Positions 8,548-17,373 of a DNA stretch of 64,000 bases are shown piece by piece. Under the pieces are notes generated by a model. That model had not been told where the DNA came from, made no database searches, and worked only from the letters and a program-made list of their open reading frames with translations. The stretch comes from Flaviflagellibacter rhizophilus (GTDB lineage Bacteria > Pseudomonadota > Alphaproteobacteria > Rhizobiales > Methylopilaceae): NCBI RefSeq assembly GCF_033898525.1, contig NZ_JAXAFJ010000002.1, forward strand, positions 496,001 to 560,000, given 5' to 3'. Numbering within the stretch: the stretch's first letter is position 1; each line of letters opens with the position of its first letter. A program made the translations under genes and the position numbers.

Positions 8548-10044
8548 ATGAAAAGCGACGCCTCCCAAATCTCCACCGGCAATGAGGGACTCGACCTCAT
8601 CCTGTGCGGCGGCCTTCCCCGGCACCGCCTCTATCTGCTGGAGGGTGCGCCCGGTTCCGGCAAGACCACCCTCGCCCTGCAGTTCCTGCGGGAAGGCGCC
8701 CGCCGGGGCGAGAAGGCGCTCTACATCACCCTCTCCGAAACCCGGGACGAGCTTGAGGTCGTGGCCGCCTCGCACGGCTGGGACATCAGCGATTTCGACA
8801 TCTTCGAATTCAACGCGGTCGACGGTCTTCTGGGCGACGGCGCAGACCAGTCCATCCTCCATCCCTGGGAGATCGAACTCAGCGAGACGGTCAAGCTGAT
8901 CCGGGACGAGGTCGAGCGCGTCCAGCCGTCACGGGTGGTCTTCGACAGCCTCTCCGAGATGCGGCTGCTGGCGCAGGATCCGCTGCGCTACCGCCGACAG
9001 GTGCTGGCGCTGAAGCAGTTCTTCGCCGGACGCAGCACGACCGTCCTTCTGGTGGACGATCTCAGCGGCGCCAAGGATGGCAGCGACAGCCAGTTGCACA
9101 GCCTTTGCCACGGCGTCATCACCCTCGAGCGCCTGACCCTGGACTTCGGCGCCGCCCGCCGCCGCCTTCAGGTGCAGAAGCTGCGTGGCGTGGATTTCAA
9201 CGCCGGCTATCACGACTTCATCATCGCGCGCGGCGGCCTCGACATATACCCGCGCCTTATAGCTGCCGACCACCATGCGGAGTTCGACGGCCACCCCGTC
9301 AGCAGCGACGTGCCGGAACTGGACGCGCTTCTAAAGGGCGGCCCGCTGCGGGGTACGAGCACGCTGATCACCGGCCCGGCCGGCACCGGCAAGACCACCA
9401 TCGCGCTGCAATACGTCCAGGCCGCATGCGACCGCGGCGAGCCCGCAATCATCTACCAGTTCGATGAACGCGTCGGCACGCTCCTCATCCGTGCCAAGGC
9501 CTTTGGCCTGGACCTCAAGAAGCATCTGGACAGCGGCCTGCTGGTGATCCAGCAGGTCGATCCTGCCGATACGTCCCCCGGACAGTTCGCCTCGTGGGTT
9601 CGGCATCAGGTGGAGGAGCGCGGCGTGCGCATGCTCGTCGTGGACAGCCTGAACGGCTACCTCGCCTCCATGCCACAGGAAAAACAGCTCATCCTGCAGA
9701 TGCACGAACTGCTGTCCTACCTCAGCCAGAAGGGCGTGGTGACGCTGCTCATCAACCCCCAGCAGGGTCTGGTGGGCACCATGAACACCAATATCAACAT
9801 CTCCTACGTCGCGGACGCAGTGGTGCTGCTCCGCTTCTTCGAGGCCGACGGTCGCATCCGCAAAGCCATTTCGGTGCTCAAGAACCGGGGCGGCCATCAC
9901 GAGGATACGATCCGCGAGTTCCGGGTGGACAGCCACGGCGTGCGCGTCGGCGAGCCGCTGACGCGGTTCCGAGGTGTCCTGACCGGCACGCCGGAATATA
10001 TGGGCGAACACACGCCCCTGATGGAAGTGCGCGATGGGGCATAG
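8548..10044 (+). CDS. KaiC-like double RecA-fold ATPase
   Basis: Two tandem KaiC/RadA ATPase domains, 498 aa. Domain 1 has Walker A GAPGSGKTT (33-41) and Walker B RVVFDS (about 129-134); domain 2 has GPAGTGKTT (276-284) and MLVVDS (about 362-367). The C-terminal region follows cyanobacterial KaiC closely: ISYVADAVVLL at 418-428 corresponds to the KaiC phosphosite segment, with Ser419 kept and Tyr420 in place of Thr, and RKAISVLKNRGG follows. I chose the ATG at 8548 rather than an upstream start because similarity begins there. It overlaps the next gene, a hybrid histidine kinase, by 11 nt, which implies a joint signalling role. No kaiA or kaiB is nearby. Confidence 0.88.
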   Translation: MKSDASQISTGNEGLDLILCGGLPRHRLYLLEGAPGSGKTTLALQFLREGARRGEKALYITLSETRDELEVVAASHGWDISDFDIFEFNAVDGLLGDGADQSILHPWEIELSETVKLIRDEVERVQPSRVVFDSLSEMRLLAQDPLRYRRQVLALKQFFAGRSTTVLLVDDLSGAKDGSDSQLHSLCHGVITLERLTLDFGAARRRLQVQKLRGVDFNAGYHDFIIARGGLDIYPRLIAADHHAEFDGHPVSSDVPELDALLKGGPLRGTSTLITGPAGTGKTTIALQYVQAACDRGEPAIIYQFDERVGTLLIRAKAFGLDLKKHLDSGLLVIQQVDPADTSPGQFASWVRHQVEERGVRMLVVDSLNGYLASMPQEKQLILQMHELLSYLSQKGVVTLLINPQQGLVGTMNTNINISYVADAVVLLRFFEADGRIRKAISVLKNRGGHHEDTIREFRVDSHGVRVGEPLTRFRGVLTGTPEYMGEHTPLMEVRDGA

Positions 10045-12100
10045 GACCGCTGCCGAAGGGTCGCGTGTCCTGCTTCTGGCGCCCTTCGGGCGTGACGCGG
10101 ACAGTGTGCATGGCCTGCTGACCAAGCAGGGCTATGACGCGCATATCTGTCCTGACATCGCCTCGGTGGCGGAAACCTTGGGCGACAAGACAGGCGTCGT
10201 CATCATCGCGGAGGAAGCTCTCCGGTCCGACCTTGCGCCGTTGAGGACGGCTTTGGCGGAGCAGGATGAATGGTCCGACATCCCGTTCGTTGTCCTGGCA
10301 ACCAACCGCCATGGCCGTTCCGGATCCGCCGAACTCGCGCGCAACCGGCTGCCGGACGTGGTCACCAACGCCATCGTTCTCGAACGCCCGCTCGGGCTTG
10401 CCTCCCTTGTCAGCGCCATCGCCTCGGCCATGCGGTCCCGTCAGAAGCAGTTCGAGCTTCGCGACAGGTTGGCGGAACTCGACGCCGGGCGGCAGGCGCT
10501 GGCCGCAAGCGAAGCGGAACTCCGCCTGATCGCGGACAGCCTTCCGGTGCTGATCGCCTTCGTCGACAGGGACATGCGCTACCGCTTCGCCAACCGCGCC
10601 TACCACGACTGGTTCGGCCGGATGCCGGAAGACGTAATCGGCCGCCACGTCTCCGAACTGGCAGGCGTGGAAGGCATGAAGGCGCGCGCCGATGCTTTCC
10701 GGCGGGTGCTCGAGGGCGAGACCGTGCATCTGGAGATGGCTTGGCCGAAGCTGGACGGCAGCCCTCGAGAGGCCGAGATCCGCTACCTGCCCCGGCGGGA
10801 TGCACGGGGCGAGGTCGACGGCTTCCACGTCTTCGTGCTGGACATCACCGACCGCAAGCGCATGCAGCAGGATCTTGAGCGGCTGGTGGAGGAGCGCACC
10901 GCCGCACTGACGCGGGAAATGGAAAATCGCAGCCAGACCGAAGCTGCCCTGCGCCAGAGCCAAAAGATGGAGGCCGTGGGCCATCTCACCGGCGGCATCG
11001 CGCATGACTTCAACAACATGCTGACCGGCATCATCGGATCGCTGGACATCATGAAGCGCCGCATCGCGCAGAACAGGTTCGACGGCCTCGACCGCTTCAT
11101 GGACGCGGCCGCGACCTCGGCGCAGCGCGCCGCAAGCCTCACCGCCCGCCTCCTCGCTTTCTCGCGCCGCCAGTCGCTCGATCCCAAGCCGCTCGACGTC
11201 AACGAGTTGGTGATCTCGCTGGAAGAACTGCTGCGGCGGACGATCCAGGAGAACATCTCCCTGAGGATCACGCCGAGCAGTTCCGGTGCGTTCACCGTGG
11301 CCGATGCCAACCAGCTCGAGAACGCCATCCTCAACCTGGCCATCAATGCCCGCGATGCCATGCCCGAGGGCGGCCAGCTCACCGTCGAAACCAGAACGAT
11401 GGACGTCGACGAGGCCTATGTCGCGAACCGCCCGGGCATCGAGCCCGGCCAATACGTGGTGATCTCGGTGTCGGACACGGGCGTCGGCATCCCGCCCGAA
11501 CTGCTGGACAAGGTCTTCGACCCGTTCTTCACCACCAAGCCACTTGGCCAGGGCACGGGCCTCGGCCTGTCCATGGTCTACGGCTTCGCCCGCCAGTCGG
11601 GCGGTCAGGTGCGCATCCACAGCCAGCCCGGACTGGGCACCACCGTATCGATCTTCCTCAAGGCCAGCCCCTCGCTGGAAACCCATGGTGAAGAGCAGGC
11701 AAGCGAGAGCACGCCCGAGGGCGACGGCCAGACCGTGCTTCTCGTGGAAGACGATCCTTCCGTGCGCCTGCTGGTGCGTGAAGTGCTGGAGGAGCTTGGC
11801 TACAAGCCGATAGAGGCGGAAGAGGCGAACGCCGCCATCGGCATCCTGCAGTCCGACCGCTCATTGCAGCTGATGATCTCGGATGTGGGGCTACCCGGCA
11901 TGAACGGCCGCCAGTTGGCCGACATCGCGCGGCAGCACCGGCCTGACCTGCCGATCCTCTTCATCACCGGCTATGCCGAGAACGCCGCCATTCGCTCCGG
12001 CTTCCTCGGCACCAATATGCAGATGATCACGAAGCCGTTCGCGCTGGACACCCTGGCGGAGAAGGTCTCGACCATGCTGGCTGGCGTCAGGCAGCCCTGA
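10034..12100 (+). CDS. Hybrid sensor histidine kinase (pseudo-receiver, PAS, HisKA, HATPase, REC)
   Basis: 688-residue cytoplasmic kinase without obvious membrane segments. In order: an N-terminal receiver-like domain (about 10-135) in which the position of the phospho-Asp appears to be replaced (VVIIAEEAL), so it is probably a degenerate receiver; a PAS domain (about 155-275); a HisKA domain with phospho-His in GGIAHDFNNML (His324); an ATPase domain with the N-box, DTGVGIP and GTGLGLSM; and a C-terminal receiver (about 565-685) with LMISDVGLPGMNG. The coding start overlaps the kaiC-like gene by 11 nt, so the two are probably translationally coupled. The stimulus is unknown. Confidence 0.9.
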   Translation: MGHRTAAEGSRVLLLAPFGRDADSVHGLLTKQGYDAHICPDIASVAETLGDKTGVVIIAEEALRSDLAPLRTALAEQDEWSDIPFVVLATNRHGRSGSAELARNRLPDVVTNAIVLERPLGLASLVSAIASAMRSRQKQFELRDRLAELDAGRQALAASEAELRLIADSLPVLIAFVDRDMRYRFANRAYHDWFGRMPEDVIGRHVSELAGVEGMKARADAFRRVLEGETVHLEMAWPKLDGSPREAEIRYLPRRDARGEVDGFHVFVLDITDRKRMQQDLERLVEERTAALTREMENRSQTEAALRQSQKMEAVGHLTGGIAHDFNNMLTGIIGSLDIMKRRIAQNRFDGLDRFMDAAATSAQRAASLTARLLAFSRRQSLDPKPLDVNELVISLEELLRRTIQENISLRITPSSSGAFTVADANQLENAILNLAINARDAMPEGGQLTVETRTMDVDEAYVANRPGIEPGQYVVISVSDTGVGIPPELLDKVFDPFFTTKPLGQGTGLGLSMVYGFARQSGGQVRIHSQPGLGTTVSIFLKASPSLETHGEEQASESTPEGDGQTVLLVEDDPSVRLLVREVLEELGYKPIEAEEANAAIGILQSDRSLQLMISDVGLPGMNGRQLADIARQHRPDLPILFITGYAENAAIRSGFLGTNMQMITKPFALDTLAEKVSTMLAGVRQP

Positions 12101-12121
12101 GGGGCGGCCTGACTGGTCCGG

Positions 12122-13321
12122 TCAGCCCCGCGCGGCATCCATCAGGTCGGCGAACCGCTTGAACAGGTACTGGCTGTCCTGGGGACCGGGGCTCGCCTCC
12201 GGGTGATACTGCACCGAAAACGCCGGACGATCCGTCAGGCGGATGCCGCAGTTCGAGCCGTCGAACAGCGAGACATGCGTCTCCTCGGCATTGGCCGGAA
12301 GCGTGTCGCGGTCCACCGCGAAGCCATGGTTCATGCTGGTGATCTCGACCTTGCCGGTCGTGAAGTCCTTCACCGGATGATTCGCGCCATGATGGCCCTG
12401 ATGCATCTTCTTGGTGGACGCGCCGATGGCGAGGCTCAGCAGTTGGTGGCCAAGGCAGATGCCGAAGGTCGGCACCTTGCGCTCCAGCACTTCGCGGATC
12501 ACCGGCACGGCGTATTCGCCGGTCGCAGCCGGATCCCCGGGACCGTTCGAGAGGAACACGCCGTCGGGCTGCAGCGACATGATGGTCTCGGCGCTGGTGT
12601 TCGAAGGCACCACGATGACGTGGCAGTCCTGCTCGGCCAGCATGCGCAGGATGTTGCGCTTCAGGCCGTAGTCGATGGCGACGACGCGGCGCTTGCCGGT
12701 GCCCAGCTTGCGGTAGCCGCCCTCGAAGCTCCAGCCGGCCTCGTCCCATTCGAAGCGCTGAGCCGAGGTGACGCCGGGCACGAGGTCGACGCCCTCCATG
12801 TCCGGAATGGCCGCCGCATCGGCCTTCAGGCGCGCGACATCGAAATTGCCGGCGGGATCATGTGCGATCACCGCGTTGGGCATGCCCTTGTCGCGGATGA
12901 GCGCCGTCAGCGCACGGGTGTCCACGCCCGCAATGCCGATGAGCCCGCGCGCCGAAAGCCATGCGTCCAGTCCGCGGCTGGCGCGCCAGTTGGACGGATC
13001 GGTGATCGGTGCCGCCAGAACGGCGCCGCGCACTCCGGAGGACGCCGCGAGGTTGACCGTCTCGGTGTCGTCCTCGTTGGTGCCGACATTGCCGATATGC
13101 GGGAAGGTGAAGGTGACGATCTGCCCGGCATAGGACGGATCGGTCAGGATCTCCTGATAGCCTGTCATCGAGGTGTTGAAGCACACCTCGCCGGGCGATT
13201 GCCCGATGGCGCCGATCCCCTGCCCCTCGAGAACGGTTCCGTCCGCCAGCACCAGCAGGGCCGTGGCTTTGGGTTCGGTCCAGGCGTCCGCGCCTGGTGT
13301 CGGGGCTTGTTCGGTCGTCAT
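12122..13321 (-). CDS. carA: Carbamoyl-phosphate synthase small subunit (glutaminase) CarA
   Basis: Hydrolyses glutamine and passes ammonia to CarB for carbamoyl phosphate synthesis (pyrimidines and arginine). The N-terminal CPSase small-chain domain includes LADGTVLEGQG and FNTSMTGYQEILTDPSY. The class I amidotransferase domain has the nucleophile in GICLGHQLLSLA near residue 285 and QYHPEASPGP near 370. The start was placed at the ATG at 13319-13321, giving 399 aa. carB lies 8 kb away on the other strand, so the subunits are not in one operon. Confidence 0.96.
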   Translation of the reverse strand: MTTEQAPTPGADAWTEPKATALLVLADGTVLEGQGIGAIGQSPGEVCFNTSMTGYQEILTDPSYAGQIVTFTFPHIGNVGTNEDDTETVNLAASSGVRGAVLAAPITDPSNWRASRGLDAWLSARGLIGIAGVDTRALTALIRDKGMPNAVIAHDPAGNFDVARLKADAAAIPDMEGVDLVPGVTSAQRFEWDEAGWSFEGGYRKLGTGKRRVVAIDYGLKRNILRMLAEQDCHVIVVPSNTSAETIMSLQPDGVFLSNGPGDPAATGEYAVPVIREVLERKVPTFGICLGHQLLSLAIGASTKKMHQGHHGANHPVKDFTTGKVEITSMNHGFAVDRDTLPANAEETHVSLFDGSNCGIRLTDRPAFSVQYHPEASPGPQDSQYLFKRFADLMDAARG

Positions 13322-13429
13322 GGCTGCCTTAGTGCTTCCCGGCCCTGGGTCCGGCGGGGGAACTTTCACGTTAGCTAGGCCGACCCCGCCTGCCGGTCAA
13401 CACCGGCCATCCCAACGGAGCACACAGAC

Positions 13430-13879
13430 ATGCGCGACGCCATCAACACGGCCCTCAAGGAGGCCATGAAGGCTGGCGACAAGAGCCGCCTATCAACCCT
13501 GCGCCTCATGAACGCGGCCATCAAGGATCGGGACATCGCGGCGCGTGGCGACGGCAAGGAGCCGCTGAACGAAGAGGAACTGCTCCAGCTGTTCCAGAAG
13601 ATGGTCAAGCAGCGGCAGGAATCGGCCAAGATCTACGACGACAACGCCCGCCCCGAAATGGCGGCGCAGGAGCGCGAGGAGATCGCCGTCATCCAGGGCT
13701 TCATGCCCACCCAGATGGACGAGGCCGAGATGACCTCTGCCGTGGACGCCGTCGTTACGGAGCTCGGCGCAGCCGGCATGAAGGACATGGGCCGCGTCAT
13801 GGCTGCCCTGAAGGAGCGCTATGCCGGCACCATGGATTTCGGCAAAGCGAACGGAATCGTGAAATCCCGCCTCAGCTAG
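13430..13879 (+). CDS. GatB/YqeY domain protein
   Basis: 149-residue cytoplasmic protein of the YqeY family, similar to the tail domain of the GatB amidotransferase subunit. Recognisable features are the N-terminal helix MRDAINTALKEAMKAGDK, LRLMNAAIKDRDIAARG, and the C-terminal DMGRVMAALKERYAG motif followed by ANGIVKSRL. Its exact role is unknown in most bacteria. Divergent placement beside carA is common in Rhizobiales genomes, so the context agrees. Confidence 0.93.
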   Translation: MRDAINTALKEAMKAGDKSRLSTLRLMNAAIKDRDIAARGDGKEPLNEEELLQLFQKMVKQRQESAKIYDDNARPEMAAQEREEIAVIQGFMPTQMDEAEMTSAVDAVVTELGAAGMKDMGRVMAALKERYAGTMDFGKANGIVKSRLS

Positions 13880-13926
13880 GATCATCGTCAACGCGATCTT
13901 AAGGAGATTGCGCTGAATTTAGGTTG

Positions 13927-14778
13927 ATGAGATCTGGTTTTGCGTACTCATCCCTTCTCATCACCGCGCTGCTGCTCGCCGCCTGCGGTCGCTTCGGCGG
14001 CCCCGAGCGGGAGCCGTGGCGCGATGCCGCCGAAGCCCGCTGCCTGAAGGCGGGCGGGCTGCAGCCTTCCGCCTACGCCGAGCCGCTGAAGCCCATCCGC
14101 GACAAGCTCACCTGCGGTCTCGAACATCCCTTCCGAATCTCTGGCACCGCCGACGGATCGGTCGCGATGGTGCCGCCGGCCCGTATGGGATGCCCGGTGA
14201 CGGCCGCGCTGAACTACTGGATGAAGGAGGTCGTGCAGCCCTCCGCGTTCGCAAATTTCGGCCAGCCCGTGGTCGCCATCAAGAACGCCGCCTCCTATGG
14301 CTGCCGCACACGCAACCACAAGGTGGGCGCGAAGCTCTCCGAGCACGGCTTCGGCAATGCGCTGGATATCTCGGCCTTTATTCTGGCCGACGGGCGCACC
14401 GTCACCATAAAGCGCGGCTGGCGCGGCGCACCGGATGAGCGGGCGTTCCTGCGGCAGGTGCAGGGCGGCGCCTGCGGTCCGTTCAAGACGGTGCTCGCCC
14501 CCGGCAGCGACCGCTACCATGAGGACCACCTGCACCTCGATCTTGCCCGCCATGACGCCGCCGGCAAGCGTGCCTATTGCCGGCCGCACCCGCAGGTCGT
14601 CGCGAGCGCACCCCAGTTCCAGCGTCCGGCTCCCGGCTATTCCGCACAGCCGGACGGCTATGGACAGCCGGGACCCTACGCCACTGCGCCCATGTCCTAC
14701 GCCGCCGAGCCGGTTTGGCCTGTGGTGCTGGACGGCCCGGCAAGCGCCGGGTCACCGGACGCGGAAGAGGACGACTAG
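13927..14778 (+). CDS. Extensin-like C-terminal domain lipoprotein
   Basis: 283-residue exported protein with a lipoprotein signal (ITALLLAACG, lipidated Cys near residue 20). The central region (about 45-220) is an extensin-like_C domain, with HGFGNALDISAF and the metal-site-like DRYHEDHLHLDLARHD near residue 200, resembling D-Ala-D-Ala carboxypeptidase-type His/Asp sites. The tail is Pro/Tyr/Ala-rich. A peptidoglycan-related peptidase role is inferred, not proven. The ATG at 13927 follows a TTG at 13924. Its stop overlaps the stop of the convergent hydrolase in a shared CTAG. Confidence 0.85.
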   Translation: MRSGFAYSSLLITALLLAACGRFGGPEREPWRDAAEARCLKAGGLQPSAYAEPLKPIRDKLTCGLEHPFRISGTADGSVAMVPPARMGCPVTAALNYWMKEVVQPSAFANFGQPVVAIKNAASYGCRTRNHKVGAKLSEHGFGNALDISAFILADGRTVTIKRGWRGAPDERAFLRQVQGGACGPFKTVLAPGSDRYHEDHLHLDLARHDAAGKRAYCRPHPQVVASAPQFQRPAPGYSAQPDGYGQPGPYATAPMSYAAEPVWPVVLDGPASAGSPDAEEDD

Positions 14779-15782
14779 CCCGCCTTGGCGAGTTCCCGCA
14801 GCAGCGCCTCGTGGAACTTCTCGGGTGCCTCGACCTGCGGTGAATGTCCCAGCTCCGGGAAGTCGACCAAGGTCGCGCCGGGAATGGCCTCGGCGGCCTT
14901 GCGGCCAAGAGCCGGATAGTCGCCCAGCTGCTTCTGCAATTCCGCCGGCGCACGGTTGGCGCCCGGCGCGGTGCGGTCCTTGCCGCCGATCATCAGCACC
15001 GTCGGAACCTTGATCGCGGGGAACTCGTGCACCACCGGCTGGGTGAAGACCATTTCGGAGGTCTGTGCCTGGTTCCACGTCACCGCTTCGCGGCCCTGCC
15101 CGGCATACAGCCCGGCCTGCATGTCGATCCAGCGGTCGTATTCCGGCTTCCACTTGCCGTCGTAGTAGAACTTCAGCTGGTACGCCTTCATGCTCTCGGC
15201 GTTGGTCTTCAGCTCGCCCTTGTGCATGTCGTCCACGGTCGCATAGGGGACGCCCTTGGCCTGCCAGTCCTCAAGGCCGAGCGGGCTCACCAGAACCAGC
15301 TTTTCGACGGCGTCGGCGTATTGCAGCGCGTAGCGGGTGGCCAGCATCCCGCCCATGGAATGGCCGATGACGATGGGCTTCTCCACGCCCAGCGAACCCA
15401 ACAGCGCATGGGTGTTCGCCGCAAGCTGCGCGAAACTGAACTGATAGCCGACCGGCTTCGAAGATGCGCAGAACCCGATCTGGTCCGGTGCGATCACACG
15501 ATAGCCGGCTGCGGTCAGCGTCTTGATCGTGCCTTCCCAGGTCGCGCCGCAGAAATTCTTGCCGTGCAGCAGCAGCACCGTCTTGCCGTTTGCCTGGGCC
15601 GTGGGCTCGACGTCCATAAAGGACATGGACAGGTCCTGCCGCTGCGAAGTCAGTGCGAAGCGCTGGATCTGGTGGGGGTACTCGAAACCCTGCAGTTCCG
15701 GGCCGTAGCCCGTCGCTTGGGCCTGTGCGAGGCCGGTGAAGGCAAGCAGAGCGGGAACGGCAAAAGCGGCAGCGGTCTTCAT
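14775..15782 (-). CDS. Exported alpha/beta hydrolase
   Basis: 335-residue hydrolase with an N-terminal Sec signal peptide ending near AQA (about residue 22). The fold is supported by the oxyanion-region LLLHGKNFCG, the nucleophile elbow GHSMGGM (Ser near residue 165) and a C-terminal His in LGHSPQVEAP. The substrate is unknown. SD-like GAGGAG precedes the ATG. An 11-bp inverted repeat lies just upstream. The coding end shares a CTAG with the extensin-like gene. Confidence 0.88.
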   Translation of the reverse strand: MKTAAAFAVPALLAFTGLAQAQATGYGPELQGFEYPHQIQRFALTSQRQDLSMSFMDVEPTAQANGKTVLLLHGKNFCGATWEGTIKTLTAAGYRVIAPDQIGFCASSKPVGYQFSFAQLAANTHALLGSLGVEKPIVIGHSMGGMLATRYALQYADAVEKLVLVSPLGLEDWQAKGVPYATVDDMHKGELKTNAESMKAYQLKFYYDGKWKPEYDRWIDMQAGLYAGQGREAVTWNQAQTSEMVFTQPVVHEFPAIKVPTVLMIGGKDRTAPGANRAPAELQKQLGDYPALGRKAAEAIPGATLVDFPELGHSPQVEAPEKFHEALLRELAKAG

Positions 15783-15802
15783 CGGACTCCTCGGTCATGG
15801 AT

Positions 15803-15830
15803 CAGGCGCTTCCATTGAAGGAAGCGCCTG
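15803..15830. repeat. Perfect 11-bp inverted repeat, possible weak terminator
   Basis: CAGGCGCTTCC and its exact complement flank a 6-nt loop. It lies after the stop of the Gly/Ser-rich gene and upstream of the hydrolase ATG on the minus strand. Neither side has a clear U-tract, so it may terminate weakly or act as a leader hairpin for the hydrolase mRNA. Confidence 0.55.
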
Positions 15831-15857
15831 TTGTTCGTCAGAAAAGGTGGCAGGCGA

Positions 15858-16442
15858 TCAGGGCCGGGACACATCCACCGCACCACGGCTTCCGCCGGAG
15901 CCGGAGATAATCGAAGGCGTGCCGAGCGCGTCACCCGAGGCGCAGCCGGTGCTGGTGGCGCCGCTGGTGCTCGTTCCGCCGCCGCCGCACGCGGTGTTGG
16001 CCGAATTGCGGTTCGACTGCTCGATCTGTCCGCTGAGGCCGGAATCCTGCTGCGTGCCGTGGATCGGCACCTGCTGCCCGGCGGTGGACCCAGGCCCGGC
16101 CGGGGTATTGCTGCCGGCACCCGGCGTTGCCGACGTGCCGGAAACGGCCGAACCGCCGACGCCGCTGCTGCCGGAACTCAAGGCGCCCGGCGCGTTCTGC
16201 GAGGACGGGTTCACGTTCGACGGCTGCGAGGTCGTCGCCGCGCGCGGCACCACGGTGCCGCCGCCAGAGCCTGCCCCGCCTGTCCCGGCGCCGCCGCTCA
16301 GGCCACTCGCCCCGCCGCCACTGCCGCCGGAAGCTCCACCTCCCGATGAACCGCCGCCGCTGCTCTGTGCAACCCCGAGGCTTGTGCCCGCGAGCAGCAG
16401 AGCCGCCGCCATCAGGCCCGTCATTTTCCTGCTGGTGATCAT
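15858..16442 (-). CDS. Exported Gly/Ser-rich low-complexity protein
   Basis: 194-residue protein of unknown function. A signal peptide (about residues 1-25, ending SLGVAQ) is followed by an almost entirely low-complexity Gly/Ser/Ala/Thr/Asn chain with no recognisable domain and no cysteine in the first half. The open frame, the good signal peptide and a spaced GGAGGAT before the ATG support it as a real gene. It could be a secreted or surface-exposed disordered protein. Start and strand are likely right, but the family is not recognised. Confidence 0.6.
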   Translation of the reverse strand: MITSRKMTGLMAAALLLAGTSLGVAQSSGGGSSGGGASGGSGGGASGLSGGAGTGGAGSGGGTVVPRAATTSQPSNVNPSSQNAPGALSSGSSGVGGSAVSGTSATPGAGSNTPAGPGSTAGQQVPIHGTQQDSGLSGQIEQSNRNSANTACGGGGTSTSGATSTGCASGDALGTPSIISGSGGSRGAVDVSRP

Positions 16443-16532
16443 CGCGTGATCCTCCTGTCAGGGGGTCAACGTCGGGTTTCCCGGGGTGTTCCCGCATTGC
16501 CCTGGCGGGTACGCTGTGCCACGCCTTCGTGA

Positions 16533-17300
16533 ATGACCGACATCTTCCCCGCCGACAGCACCCTCGTGGCGCAAGTCGTCCCCTCGCCCAGCCACGACAC
16601 GCGTGCCGACGAGGCCGAACCGGACATCCTTCTCCTGCACTACACGGGCATGGTCTCAGCCGACGAAGCCCTCGCCCGGCTGTGCGATCCCGCCAGCAAG
16701 GTGTCCTGCCACTATCTTGTCCACGAGGACGGGCGCGTGGTGCAGATGGTGCCGGAAACGCGCCGCGCCTGGCATGCGGGGCTTTCCTCCTGGGAGGGCG
16801 ACCCGGACGTGAACTCCATGTCGATCGGCATCGAGATCGCCAATCCCGGCCATGAGCACGGCTACCGGCCGTTTCCCGATGCCCAGATCGAGGCGGTCAT
16901 CGCGCTCGGCCTCGACATCTGCGCCCGCCGGTCCATCCCGCGACAGCGCGTTCTAGCCCATTCCGATGTGGCCCCGCGCCGCAAGGAGGATCCCGGCGAG
17001 CTGTTCCCGTGGGACCGCCTTCACGCCGCAGGCCTCGGGCACTGGCAGAAGCCCGCACCGCTGACCACCGAGGGCGACACGCTGGTGGAGGGGGACGACG
17101 GCGAGATCGTCGAGCAGGTCCAGTCGCTGTTCTCCATCTACGGCTATGGACTGGAGATCTCGGGCGTATTCGACGGCGGCACGAAAGCCGTGGCCACTGC
17201 GTTCCAGCGCCATTTCCGGCAGGAGAAGGTGGACGGCATCATCGACCCGTCCACCATCGCCACCCTGCGGCGCCTGCTGAAGGCGCTGCCCAAAACGTGA
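16533..17300 (+). CDS. N-acetylmuramoyl-L-alanine amidase (AmpD-like, with PG-binding domain)
   Basis: Zinc amidase that cleaves the MurNAc-L-Ala bond. The Amidase_2 domain (about residues 15-170) has LLLHYTGM with the first zinc His, CHYLVHEDGRVVQMV, AWHAG, GIEIANPG, and the distal LAHSDVAPRRKEDPG motif that carries the remaining metal ligand. A peptidoglycan-binding type 1 domain (about 185-252) ends with FQRHFRQEKVDGIID. The length of 255 aa is usual for the PG-binding subclass. No signal peptide is evident, so a cytoplasmic muropeptide-recycling role is likely. Confidence 0.92.
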   Translation: MTDIFPADSTLVAQVVPSPSHDTRADEAEPDILLLHYTGMVSADEALARLCDPASKVSCHYLVHEDGRVVQMVPETRRAWHAGLSSWEGDPDVNSMSIGIEIANPGHEHGYRPFPDAQIEAVIALGLDICARRSIPRQRVLAHSDVAPRRKEDPGELFPWDRLHAAGLGHWQKPAPLTTEGDTLVEGDDGEIVEQVQSLFSIYGYGLEISGVFDGGTKAVATAFQRHFRQEKVDGIIDPSTIATLRRLLKALPKT

Positions 17301-17373
17301 CGAAAACGCGACCCTGCCTCACTATGGCCACAGCTTTCCAGCACCCCTGCCCGACGGGATTCGAGGGAACGCG

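Noticed and set aside
8548..10044. A circadian KaiABC clock
   Set aside because: No kaiA or kaiB is in the window, and KaiC-like proteins without them are common in non-cyanobacteria.
12101..12129. Hairpin between the histidine kinase gene and carA as a terminator
   Set aside because: The stem needs a bulge and there is no T-tract in either direction.
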